Notes under the pieces: model-generated
The model's database searches: none
Seen by the model: the letters and a program-made list of their open reading frames with translations, nothing else
Told to the model about the DNA's origin: nothing
Made by a program: the position numbers and the translations under genes
Assembly (NCBI GenBank): GCA_003223135.1
Contig: QHXX01000030.1
Coordinates: 1 to 38,972, forward strand
Length of the DNA stretch: 38,972 nucleotides
Origin: Acidobacteriota bacterium
GTDB lineage: Bacteria; Acidobacteriota; Polarisedimenticolia; Gp22-AA2
Direction of reading: 5' to 3'
Shown: positions 7,195 to 14,927 of the stretch, one piece after another
Layout of the letters: every line of letters starts with the position of its first letter
How positions within the stretch are numbered: the first letter of the stretch is position 1

Positions 7195-8678
7195 AGGCCC
7201 CGCCTCTGCCAGGCGTAGAGCCGCGCGAAGACGGCGCGCGCCCTTCCGGTGAGCCGCGTCCGCATGAAGGCATCGCCCGTGCGCTGCACCGCCTGCGATA
7301 GTGTCGGATAGACGTGCATCAGCGACGACAACGTCGGCAGACCGATCCCTTCCCGCATCGCGAGGGCGAGCTCGTGGATCAGCTCGCCGGCCCCGGCGCC
7401 GATGATGGTGGCGCCGAGGATCGTTCCCCGGCCCTTCGCCGCGATCACCTTCACGAACCCGGCGTCTTCGTTCTCCAGGATGGCGCGGTCGAGATCCGAG
7501 TAGGAGAACCGGTGGACATCGAACGCCACGCCGGCCTGCCTCGCCTCATTCTCGTTCAAGCCGACGCGGGCCACCTCGGGCTCGGTGAACGTGGTCCACG
7601 GCACGACCCTCGTGTCGGCCCTGGCCCGCCCCAGACCGAGAAGCGGCGACAGAAGGATGTTGCGCACCACGATGCGCGCCTGGTACTCGGCGAAATGGGT
7701 GAACCGGTACGGCCCGCAGATGTCGCCGGCGGCGTAGATGTTCGGCCGGCTGGTCTGCAGAAAGGCGTTGACGGTGACGCCGAGGGGAGAAAAGGCCACC
7801 CCGGCACGCTCCAGGCCGAGCCCCTCGATGTTCGGGCACCGACCCGAGGCGACCAGGATCGTGTCGGCGTCGATCTCGAACGAGTCCGCCGACGCCATGC
7901 CGTTGCCCTGCTGCCGCACCCTGGCGCGGTGCGGGCCGCCGCGGCCGGGGACGACGGAATCGACGCGGCCGCGCAGGATCAGGCGCACTCCTTCCGCCTC
8001 CATCCGCGCCCTCAAGAGATCCGCGACCTCCGGGTCCTCGCGGTGCAGCAGTTGCGCGCCGCGATCGACCACGGTCGCCTGCGCCCCCAGGCGGGCCATC
8101 GCCTGCGCCAGCTCGCAGCCGATCGGTCCGCCCCCGATCACCAGCAGGCGGCCCGGCGCCTCCTCGCGCTCGAAGATGGTCTCGTTGGTGAAGTAGCCGG
8201 CCTCCTCGAGGCCGGGCACTTCGGGGACGGCGGCGCGGCCGCCGGTGGCCAGGACGATGTTCCGCGCGCGCAGGAGCGTGTCGCCGACGCGCACGGTGTG
8301 CGCCGACTCCAGGGTCGCGTGGCCGAGGAAGACATCCACCCCCAGGCCCTCGAAGCGCTCCACCGAGTCGTGCGGCTCGATCCTGGCACGCAGCGCCTTG
8401 ACCCTGCGGGCCACCCGGCCGTAGTCGATCGGGGGCCTTACGGGATCGAGGGCGAAGAGATCAGCGCGATGCATCAGGGCGGCGACGCGCGACGAGCGGA
8501 TGAGCGCCTTGCTCGGCACGCAGCCGTAGTTCAGGCAGTCGCCGCCCATCTTGTGTTTCTCGATCAGGGCGACGCGGCCGCCGAGACCGGCCGTCCCGGC
8601 GGCGGTCACCAGACCGCCCGTGCCGGCGCCGATGACCACGACGTTGTAGACCCCCTGGCCCTTGTCCGCGCGCCGCAC
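7191..8678 (-). CDS. FAD-dependent pyridine nucleotide-disulphide oxidoreductase, mercuric reductase-like
   Basis: A 495-residue flavoprotein of the dihydrolipoamide dehydrogenase/mercuric reductase superfamily. It has the FAD Rossmann motif VVVIGAGTGGLVTA, the redox-active pair Cys48/Cys53 in GGDCLNYGCVPSK, the NAD(P) motif VIGGGPIGCELAQ and the second FAD motif IYAAGDICG. The C-terminal interface carries MHVYPTLSQAVQ, with His retained but the usual His-Glu glutamate replaced by Gln. No N-terminal HMA domain and no C-terminal Cys pair is seen, so mercury is not an obvious substrate. Its overlap with the VTT gene suggests membrane-linked thiol or quinone redox work. Confidence 0.93.
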   Translation of the reverse strand: MRRADKGQGVYNVVVIGAGTGGLVTAAGTAGLGGRVALIEKHKMGGDCLNYGCVPSKALIRSSRVAALMHRADLFALDPVRPPIDYGRVARRVKALRARIEPHDSVERFEGLGVDVFLGHATLESAHTVRVGDTLLRARNIVLATGGRAAVPEVPGLEEAGYFTNETIFEREEAPGRLLVIGGGPIGCELAQAMARLGAQATVVDRGAQLLHREDPEVADLLRARMEAEGVRLILRGRVDSVVPGRGGPHRARVRQQGNGMASADSFEIDADTILVASGRCPNIEGLGLERAGVAFSPLGVTVNAFLQTSRPNIYAAGDICGPYRFTHFAEYQARIVVRNILLSPLLGLGRARADTRVVPWTTFTEPEVARVGLNENEARQAGVAFDVHRFSYSDLDRAILENEDAGFVKVIAAKGRGTILGATIIGAGAGELIHELALAMREGIGLPTLSSLMHVYPTLSQAVQRTGDAFMRTRLTGRARAVFARLYAWQRRGL

Positions 8679-8845
8679 GCCCGCCTCCGATTAGGCCGCC
8701 CGCGGCGCCGCACCGCCCGCGCTCGCCGCTTCCCGCACACCCGGATCCGGAGTTTCGGGAACCGGGGTAGTCGGGATAATATTCCGTTTCGCGCGCGCGG
8801 GGCCCGCCCTCGGCAACTCCCCGCGGCGCCGCCGCGGGGGAGACC
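8679..8845. promoter_or_regulatory. Divergent intergenic region
   Basis: This region separates the minus-strand oxidoreductase operon from the flavin reductase gene. One AT-rich patch (GATAATATTCC at 8775-8785) could supply a -10 in either direction (GATAAT on plus, TATTAT on minus), but I see no convincing -35 for either. GGGGGAGA at 8836-8843 is the ribosome site of the flavin reductase. Confidence 0.4.
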
Positions 8846-9379
8846 TTGCCGCTATCGGCCGATCACTTCAAGAGCGCCATGCGGCGCTGGGGCAGCGGCG
8901 TGTCGATTCTCACCACCAGGCGCGAGGGCGGCATCATGGGGATCACCGTCAGCTCCTTCTGCTCGGTGTCGCTCGCCCCGCCCATGATCCTGGTCTGCAT
9001 CGACAAGAAGGCGCGCAGCCACCAGCTGATCGAAAGGCACCGGGCCTTCGCCATCAACGTGTTGAAGACCGGGCAGGAACGCCTGTCCGAGCTGGCGGCC
9101 GGTCACGCGGGGGAGCAGGGCAACTGGCTCGAGGGCGTGCCGTACCGCAAGGCGGAGACCGGCGCGCCGATCCTGAACGAGTGTCTGGCGTGGTTCGACT
9201 GCATGCTTCAGGCGATCCACGACGGCGGGGACCACACCATCTTCGTGGCCCGCGTCGAGGCCGCCGGCCACTCGGAGGGGAGGCCGCTGCTGTACTACGA
9301 GGGCGACTATCACCGTCTGGCCGAGCCGCGTCCCCGCCACCACGGCGGCTCCCGTCCCGGCCGGGAGCGCAAGCCTTGA
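8846..9379 (+). CDS. Flavin reductase domain protein
   Basis: A 177-residue member of the flavin reductase-like (split-barrel FMN-binding) family, which supplies reduced flavin to partner monooxygenases. Family marks are FKSAMRRWGSGVSILTT at the start, GITVSSFCSVSLAPPMILVCIDKKARSH (flavin-binding strand and loop), FAINVL, and the C-terminal GDHTIFVARVEA followed by PLLYYEGDYHRL. The tail is Arg/Pro-rich and poorly conserved. TTG at 8846 is preceded by GGGGGAGA. No monooxygenase partner is adjacent, so it may act in trans. Confidence 0.92.
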   Translation: MPLSADHFKSAMRRWGSGVSILTTRREGGIMGITVSSFCSVSLAPPMILVCIDKKARSHQLIERHRAFAINVLKTGQERLSELAAGHAGEQGNWLEGVPYRKAETGAPILNECLAWFDCMLQAIHDGGDHTIFVARVEAAGHSEGRPLLYYEGDYHRLAEPRPRHHGGSRPGRERKP

Positions 9380-9408
9380 TCCCGTCCGCGGGGCTTGACT
9401 GGAATGCC

Positions 9409-9437
9409 TTGACACGCTCCCTGGGCTGCGCTAGGTT
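9409..9437 (+). promoter_or_regulatory. Sigma70 promoter for the phosphate operon
   Basis: TTGACA (9409-9414), exactly 17 bases, then TAGGTT (9432-9437). Transcription would start near 9444, about 48 bases before the GTG of the DUF47 gene. Confidence 0.65.
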
Positions 9438-9491
9438 CCGCGCGGCCGCCGGTGTCGAGCCGGCGCATCTCGGGACAGGAGACGGGCACCG

Positions 9492-10115
9492 GTGCTGCTG
9501 AGCGTCAAGAAAACCGACCGGCTTTTCTTCGACACCTTCGACGCCATGGCCGCCGGCGCGGTCGACGCGGCCGTGATCCTCGAGGAGATGTTCCGCAACG
9601 GCAAGGGGAGCGACGCCGCGACCTACGCCTCCCGCATCAAGGACATCGAGCATCGTTGCGACGGGCAGATCCACGAGCTGGTGAAGACGCTGCACCGGAC
9701 GTTCATCACGCCCATCGACCGGGAGGACATCCACGACCTTGCGGCGCGCATGGACGATCTCGTGGATCTGATCGACGCCGCCGCCAGCCGCGCGGTGCTC
9801 TTCGGGGTGGGCGGGGAGATCCCGGACGCGGCCGACCTGGCGCGCATCATCCACGGGCAGGCCGTGGAGATCCAGCAGGCGGTTCCGCACCTGCGTGACG
9901 CCAAGACCGTCCTGCGGCACTGCGCGCGGATCAACCAGCTCGAGAAGGACGGGGACCGGCTGTACCGCGAGGCCATGGCGCGCATCTTCGATTCGGGACG
10001 CGACCCGATCTTCGTCATCAAGGCCAAAGAGATCATCGAGACCCTCGAGGCGGCCACGGACGCCGGGGAAGACATCGCCATCGTCCTCGAGCGCATCATC
10101 CTGAAGAACCAGTAG
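9492..10115 (+). CDS. DUF47 family PhoU-like regulator of Pit
   Basis: A 207-residue all-helical protein of the DUF47/PhoU-like family (TIGR00153 type). It contains the paired E/D-rich helices seen in metal-binding PhoU proteins: IKDIEHRCDGQIHEL near residues 47-61, PIDREDIHDLAARMDDLVDLID about 74-96 and INQLEKDGDRLYREA about 152-166. Members are almost always encoded beside Pit and are thought to gate or regulate it. GTG at 9492 starts the frame. Pit follows about 40 bases later in the same operon. Confidence 0.94.
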   Translation: MLLSVKKTDRLFFDTFDAMAAGAVDAAVILEEMFRNGKGSDAATYASRIKDIEHRCDGQIHELVKTLHRTFITPIDREDIHDLAARMDDLVDLIDAAASRAVLFGVGGEIPDAADLARIIHGQAVEIQQAVPHLRDAKTVLRHCARINQLEKDGDRLYREAMARIFDSGRDPIFVIKAKEIIETLEAATDAGEDIAIVLERIILKNQ

Positions 10116-10154
10116 ACACAACGGGTCCAAGAGGACCGTCGCAGGGGGCCGGCC

Positions 10155-11150
10155 ATCGATCCCGTGCTGTTCTCCGTCGTCTCCATCGTCGTCGTCGCGC
10201 TGGTCTTCGACTTCCTGAACGGCTTCCACGACGCGGCCAACTCGGTGGCGACCGTCGTCTCGACCGGCACGCTGTCACCCAACACCGCCGTCGCCTGGGC
10301 GGCGTTCTTCAATTTCGTGGCCGCGTTCGGCTTCGGGGTGAAAGTCGCAACGACCCTGGGAAAAGGGGTCGTCGATCCGTCGGCCATCGACCGCTGGGTG
10401 GTGCTCGGCGGGCTGACCGGCGCCATCGCCTGGAACCTGATCACCTGGTGGCTGGGGCTGCCGGTCTCGTCCTCGCACGCCCTCATCGGAGGCCTCGCGG
10501 GAGCGGCGGTCATGCACTCGGGGTTCGCGGTCCTGCTCCCGAAGGGGCTGGGGAGGATCCTCCTGTTCATCGTGCTGTCGCCGATCATCGGCCTCGTCCT
10601 GGGTTTCGTGACGATGCTCCTCATGCTCTGGCTGCACCGTGGTTCGCTTCCCTCGGTCGTGGACCGGCGCTTCCGCCGGCTGCAGCTCGTGTCCGCGGCC
10701 TTCTACAGCCTGGGCCACGGCACCAACGACGCCCAGAAGACGATGGGGGTCATCACCATCCTGCTGTTCTCGTCGGGGTACATGAAGGAGTTCCATGTCC
10801 CGACGTGGGTCATCCTGACCTGCCACGCCGCCATCGCCGCCGGGACGCTGGCGGGCGGCTGGCGGATCGTCAAGACGATGGGGATGCGGATCACCAAGCT
10901 GCGGCCGATCGGCGGCTTCTCCGCCGAGACGGCCGGGGCGATCACCCTTCTCGGGACGGCGCTCTGGGGCATCCCGGTCTCCACGACGCACACGATCACA
11001 GGGGCGATCATGGGGGTGGGGGCGACGCACCGTCTGACGGCGGTGCGCTGGGGGGTGGCCCGTCAGATCGTCTGGGCCTGGATCCTGACGATCCCGGTCT
11101 CCGCCGCGATCTCAGCGGCGGCCTACCTCGTGATCCGGCTGTTCGTCTGA
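10155..11150 (+). CDS. pit: Inorganic phosphate transporter, PiT family
   Basis: A membrane protein of about 330 residues importing metal-phosphate by a cation-driven mechanism. Both PiT half-signatures are present: FDFLNGFHDAANSVAT near the start and LGHGTNDAQKTMGVI in the second half, with about ten hydrophobic segments and a second inverted signature (GLPVSSSHALIGG, GIPVSTTHTITGA). The start is odd: the usual N terminus MDPxL is matched by ATC-GAT-CCC at 10155, with AGGGGG six bases upstream, whereas the first standard codon is GTG at 10164, 15 bases from that ribosome site. The 3' end overlaps zwf tail to tail by 39 bases. Confidence 0.95.
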   Translation: MDPVLFSVVSIVVVALVFDFLNGFHDAANSVATVVSTGTLSPNTAVAWAAFFNFVAAFGFGVKVATTLGKGVVDPSAIDRWVVLGGLTGAIAWNLITWWLGLPVSSSHALIGGLAGAAVMHSGFAVLLPKGLGRILLFIVLSPIIGLVLGFVTMLLMLWLHRGSLPSVVDRRFRRLQLVSAAFYSLGHGTNDAQKTMGVITILLFSSGYMKEFHVPTWVILTCHAAIAAGTLAGGWRIVKTMGMRITKLRPIGGFSAETAGAITLLGTALWGIPVSTTHTITGAIMGVGATHRLTAVRWGVARQIVWAWILTIPVSAAISAAAYLVIRLFV

Positions 11151-12650
11151 GACGGATGGCGGCGCCGTCCCGGTCTCCGACACGGTCTCGAGGACCCAGG
11201 CGCGGCGGTCGCGGGCCAGGAGCCGGTCGGCCGCGGCGGGACCCCACGAGCCGACGGGGTAGACCTCGGGAGGCGGTGCTGTGGGATCCTCCTGCGCGTG
11301 GGTGAGCGGGTCGATGATCGACCAGGCCTGATCGATCTCGTCCTCGCGCATGAACAGCGAGGCGTCGCCGGTGAGGGCGTCGAGAAGCAGCCTCTCGTAG
11401 GCGTCCGGCGGCGCCGCGGTCTCCTGGTCGGCGAAGTGAAACACCAGGGTGGAGGAGCGTACCTCCATGCCGCGGTCCGGGATCTTGGTCTCGAAGCGGA
11501 TGTGCACCCCCTCGTCCGGCTGGATTCCCAGGCTGACGCGGTTCGGCTCGAGGCTCTGTTCCGCGGGCAGCTCGAACATGTTGTGCGGCGGCGCCAGGAA
11601 CTGCACGACGATCTCGCTCACCCGGCGCGCCAGCCCCTTGCCGGAGCGCAGGTAGAAGGGCACCCCCTGCCAGCGCCAGTTGTCGATGAACAGGCGCGCC
11701 GCGGCGTAGGTCGGCGTGCGGGACTCTTTGCGCACACCCGGCTCGAGGGTGTACCCCTGGTACTGGCCGGCCACCAGGTCCCGCCGCGCCGCCATCTCGT
11801 CGATGGGCCGCACGGCGCGCAGGAGCTTCACCTTCTCGCCGCGCAGCGCGTCGGCCTCGAAACGGCTGGGCGCCTCGATGGCCACGAGACACAGGAGCTG
11901 CATCAAATGGTTCTGGAACATGTCGCGCAGCACGCCCGCCCCGTCGTAGTACGGCCCGCGATCCTCCACCCGCTTCGATTCGGCCACGGTGATCTGCACG
12001 TGGTCGATGAAGTTGCGGCTCCAGAGCGGCTCGAACATGATGTTGGCGAAGCGGAAGACCAGGATGTTCTGCACCGTCTCCTTGCCGAGGAAGTGGTCGA
12101 TGCGGAACACCTCCGACTCGTCGAAGGCCGACAGAATCTTCCGATTGAGCGCGCGCGCGGAAGCGAGGTCGTGGCCGAACGGCTTCTCGACGACGATGCG
12201 TCGGAAGGGGGCGTTCTCGGCCTTCGGCCGGCCGGCGAGGCCGGCCTTGAGCAGCCCGTCGATCGCCTTCGGATAGAGCCAGGGCGCCAGGGCGAGGTAA
12301 TAGAGGTGCCCGCCGTCGCTTCCTTCCGATTCCAGCGCCTGCTTCACCCCCGACAGCCCCTCGACGCTCGACACGTCGCCGCTGACGAAATGGATGCGGC
12401 GCGCGAACTCCCGCCACGCGGCGGGTTGGGCGACCACACCGGCCGCGCGCAGGGCCGCTTCGAGCAGGGCGTGAAAGCGGTCGTCGCTCAGATCCTGGCG
12501 CGCCACGCCGAGGATGCGGGTGCCCGGGGGCAGCCGCCCCTTCCTGTGCAGGCTGAACAGGGCCGGGACGAGCTTGCCGGTGGCGAGGCTGCCGGTCGCC
12601 CCGAATATCACCAGCACGGGCGCGGGCTGCGCGGTACTCGTCTCGTTCAA
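11112..12650 (-). CDS. zwf: Glucose-6-phosphate 1-dehydrogenase
   Basis: A 512-residue enzyme making 6-phosphogluconolactone and NADPH from glucose 6-phosphate. It has the coenzyme motif FGATGSLA at 16-23, EKPFGHD at 155-161 and the active-site RIDHFLGKE at 183-191, with His186. The TTG start overlaps the gnd stop (TTGA), which fixes it despite a longer open frame upstream. It is the last gene of the run rpiB-gnd-zwf. No lactonase (pgl) gene is in the cluster. The last 13 codons overlap the end of pit on the other strand. Confidence 0.96.
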   Translation of the reverse strand: MNETSTAQPAPVLVIFGATGSLATGKLVPALFSLHRKGRLPPGTRILGVARQDLSDDRFHALLEAALRAAGVVAQPAAWREFARRIHFVSGDVSSVEGLSGVKQALESEGSDGGHLYYLALAPWLYPKAIDGLLKAGLAGRPKAENAPFRRIVVEKPFGHDLASARALNRKILSAFDESEVFRIDHFLGKETVQNILVFRFANIMFEPLWSRNFIDHVQITVAESKRVEDRGPYYDGAGVLRDMFQNHLMQLLCLVAIEAPSRFEADALRGEKVKLLRAVRPIDEMAARRDLVAGQYQGYTLEPGVRKESRTPTYAAARLFIDNWRWQGVPFYLRSGKGLARRVSEIVVQFLAPPHNMFELPAEQSLEPNRVSLGIQPDEGVHIRFETKIPDRGMEVRSSTLVFHFADQETAAPPDAYERLLLDALTGDASLFMREDEIDQAWSIIDPLTHAQEDPTAPPPEVYPVGSWGPAAADRLLARDRRAWVLETVSETGTAPPSVSDEQPDHEVGRR

Positions 12651-13558
12651 GGACCCGGCCTCTTGATCTCGTGGCCGCCGAACTGGTGACGCATCGCGGC
12701 CAGGAGCCGGTCGGCGAACGACTTCGGTTGGCGGCTGCGGAAACGGGCCATGAGCGAGAGCGCCATGACGGGGGCGGGCACGGCGCTCTCGACCGCCTCC
12801 TGCACGGTCCAGCGCCCTTCGCCGGAGTCCTCGACCCACGGCTCGATCCCCCGCAGGCCGGGGTCTTGCTCGAGGGCCCTCGCCACCAGATCGAGGAGCC
12901 ACGAGCGGACGACGCTGCCGTCCTGCCAGAGGTTGGCGACCCGCTTCAGATCGAGCTCGAACTCCTGCTTCGACTCGAGCAGCGCGAAGCCTTCCGCAAG
13001 GGCCTGCATCATTCCGTACTCGATGCCGTTGTGGATCATCTTGACGAAGTGGCCTGCCCCGACGGGTCCGACGCGGCCCCAGCCGCGATCGGCCGCCGGC
13101 GCCAGCGTGACGAAGGCGGGCTTCAAACGGTCCACGGCCTCCGGCGGCCCGCCGATCATCAGGCAATAGCCCTCCTGCAGGCCCCAGATACCGCCGCTCG
13201 TCCCCTGGTCGAGGTACTGGACGCCCCGAGACGCCAGCGCCGCGGCCCGGCGCATATCATCTTTATAGTAGGTGTTGCCGCCGTCGACCAGAACGTCGCC
13301 CGAGGACAGGAGGGACCCGAGGCGGGCCACCGCCTCCTCCGTCGCGGCGCCCGCCGGGAGCATGAGCCAGACCGCGCGCGGCGGCTTCAGACGGGACACC
13401 AGGTCCTCGAGAGTCGTGGCCGGGAGGAGTCCTTCCTTCGCGAAGGCCTCGAGCGTGGAGACGCTGCGCGCCGAACCCGTCACGCGATGGCCGCCGCGCA
13501 TCCAGCGCCGCGCCATGTTGCCACCCATTCGACCTAAGCCGACGAGACCGATTTCCAT
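12647..13558 (-). CDS. gnd: 6-phosphogluconate dehydrogenase, short (GndA/YqeC-like) form
   Basis: A 303-residue enzyme that decarboxylates 6-phosphogluconate to ribulose 5-phosphate. Its length matches the short prokaryotic class rather than the 470-residue E. coli form. Visible motifs are GLGRMG at 7-12 (Rossmann), VDGGNTYYKDD, DQGTSGGIWGLQEGYCLMIGG and the catalytic KMIHNGIEYGMMQA with Lys and His-Asn. The second-strand end reads GSARS; the Arg there would suit NADP binding. It starts with ATG at 13558, three bases after rpiB, and overlaps zwf. Confidence 0.96.
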   Translation of the reverse strand: MEIGLVGLGRMGGNMARRWMRGGHRVTGSARSVSTLEAFAKEGLLPATTLEDLVSRLKPPRAVWLMLPAGAATEEAVARLGSLLSSGDVLVDGGNTYYKDDMRRAAALASRGVQYLDQGTSGGIWGLQEGYCLMIGGPPEAVDRLKPAFVTLAPAADRGWGRVGPVGAGHFVKMIHNGIEYGMMQALAEGFALLESKQEFELDLKRVANLWQDGSVVRSWLLDLVARALEQDPGLRGIEPWVEDSGEGRWTVQEAVESAVPAPVMALSLMARFRSRQPKSFADRLLAAMRHQFGGHEIKRPGP

Positions 13559-13561
13559 GCG

Positions 13562-14005
13562 TCACCCCTTCTCGAGATCCTGCACCTTCTTCAGACGGCG
13601 CGCATGCCGCTCCTCGCCGCTGAAGCGGGCGCCGAGGAACGCTCGCGCGAGCTCCTGGGCCACCGCGTCCCCGACCACGCGCGCCCCCAGGCACAGCACG
13701 TTGATGTCGTCGTGCTCCACACCCTGCCGGGCGCTGTAGGTGTCGTGGCAGAGACCGGCCCGCACGCCGTGCACCTTGTTGGCCGCCACCGACGCGCCCA
13801 CGCCGCTCCCGCAGACAAGGATGCCGCGCTCGGCCGAACGGTTCGCCACAGCCCGGGCGACCGCGATGGCCGAGTCCGGGTAATCGTCCTCCGGGTCGAA
13901 GTCGGGCGTGAGATCCCGCACCTTGTGGCCTTCGCCACGCAACATTTCGAGGAGAACGTTCTTGAGGGCGTATCCCGCATGATCGCAGCCGATCACGATC
14001 GTCAT
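13562..14005 (-). CDS. rpiB: Ribose-5-phosphate isomerase B
   Basis: A 147-residue RpiB/LacAB family enzyme interconverting ribulose 5-phosphate and ribose 5-phosphate. It shows CDHAGY at 7-12, active-site Cys65 in ILVCGSGVGAS, CHDTYSAR and the HDDINVLCLGARV segment. ATG at 14005 is chosen over an in-frame start at 14023 because AGGAG lies six bases upstream and homologues begin at this Met. With gnd and zwf it makes most of the oxidative pentose phosphate route in one operon. Confidence 0.95.
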   Translation of the reverse strand: MTIVIGCDHAGYALKNVLLEMLRGEGHKVRDLTPDFDPEDDYPDSAIAVARAVANRSAERGILVCGSGVGASVAANKVHGVRAGLCHDTYSARQGVEHDDINVLCLGARVVGDAVAQELARAFLGARFSGEERHARRLKKVQDLEKG

Positions 14006-14036
14006 TCCGGGCTCCTGTGGCACGGGCGTGCGGCGC

Positions 14037-14927
14037 TCAGGGAGAGCTCCTCTCCTCGGGGTGCTCTCGCGGCCGTGCCTCCTTCGCGACCTCGAAGGTC
14101 AGCGCGGCCCAGTACGATACCCAGTCGGCGCGCCCGTCACCGGCCAGGGCGCGCATCTTCGTGATCCTCAGGAGCTGCCAGCCGGGCGCCGCGATCGGGA
14201 CCGAGGCGCGCCCGGCGCGGTCCAGCCGGCCGCACCAGGCGTAGGCGTCGGGCTTCGACGAGTAGCCGGCGTGCGTGGCGCACAACGTGCCGCCGTCGTA
14301 CGGCATGCCCTCGAACAGCACGCGCACCGGCAGCCGGTCGCCGGCGCGCACCGCGGCGGGCTGCGCCTCCGGGACGATCTCGATCGTGAGGTTCAGGTCC
14401 GCCAGCGCCACATCGGACGCTTCGCCGCCGGCGTTGACGAGGGTTTTCACCCAGCGCCGGTAGCGCTCGCGCCCCATCGCCCTGACCTGGTTCATCCTGT
14501 CGCGCATCTCCAGCATGTCGTCATGCCCTTCGGCCTTGAGATAGTCCTGGAACTTGCGCGCCTCGATCTCGATGTAGCTCGGCTCTGTGACCAGCGCGAC
14601 AATCGTGGACCCCGGCGAGCGCAGGGTCAGGCGCGGCATCAGCGGCTTGCCTTCCGGCGCCCCGCCCTTGAGGTCGAGCCTTCCCCTGGCGTCGAACAGG
14701 AAAAAGTCGCGCGTCTTCTCCGGTCGCCAGTCGGTCGGCTCGCCGGGGAAGACTTCGCTCACGTGCAACGCCACGCGCAGGGTCGCTCCCGGCGCGGGAG
14801 CGGACAGCTCCGGGATGAGGCAGAGGTCGTGGGCCGCGACGGGCGCGGCCGGGACCGCGGCCAGGACGGCGAGGCGTGCGAGAACCGGTCCGATGCGCGC
14901 CGCGGCGGATGCGAAACGGGAGCTCAT
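14037..14927 (-). CDS. Secreted DUF4198 family protein
   Basis: A 296-residue exported protein: signal peptide to about residue 32 (AAPVAAHD), then a His-Asp start and beta-rich segments with GATLRVALHVSEVFPGEP typical of DUF4198, a family of periplasmic Ig-like proteins often near nickel or cobalt transporters. A central helical part (residues about 125-165, charged) and a C-terminal strand region with AGDRLPVRVLFEGMPYDG follow. The ligand is unknown here. ATG at 14927 overlaps the hemG stop (ATGA), so it belongs to the haem operon; rpiB follows after 31 bases. Confidence 0.85.
   Translation of the reverse strand: MSSRFASAAARIGPVLARLAVLAAVPAAPVAAHDLCLIPELSAPAPGATLRVALHVSEVFPGEPTDWRPEKTRDFFLFDARGRLDLKGGAPEGKPLMPRLTLRSPGSTIVALVTEPSYIEIEARKFQDYLKAEGHDDMLEMRDRMNQVRAMGRERYRRWVKTLVNAGGEASDVALADLNLTIEIVPEAQPAAVRAGDRLPVRVLFEGMPYDGGTLCATHAGYSSKPDAYAWCGRLDRAGRASVPIAAPGWQLLRITKMRALAGDGRADWVSYWAALTFEVAKEARPREHPEERSSP

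Noticed and set aside
7191-8678. Mercury resistance gene merA
   Set aside because: There is no HMA domain, no C-terminal Cys pair and no merR, merT or merP nearby. The active-site motif alone is shared by many disulphide reductases.
7314-8987. A 557-codon plus-strand open frame
   Set aside because: It is antisense to the FAD oxidoreductase gene, rich in Arg, Gly and Pro, with no recognisable domain.
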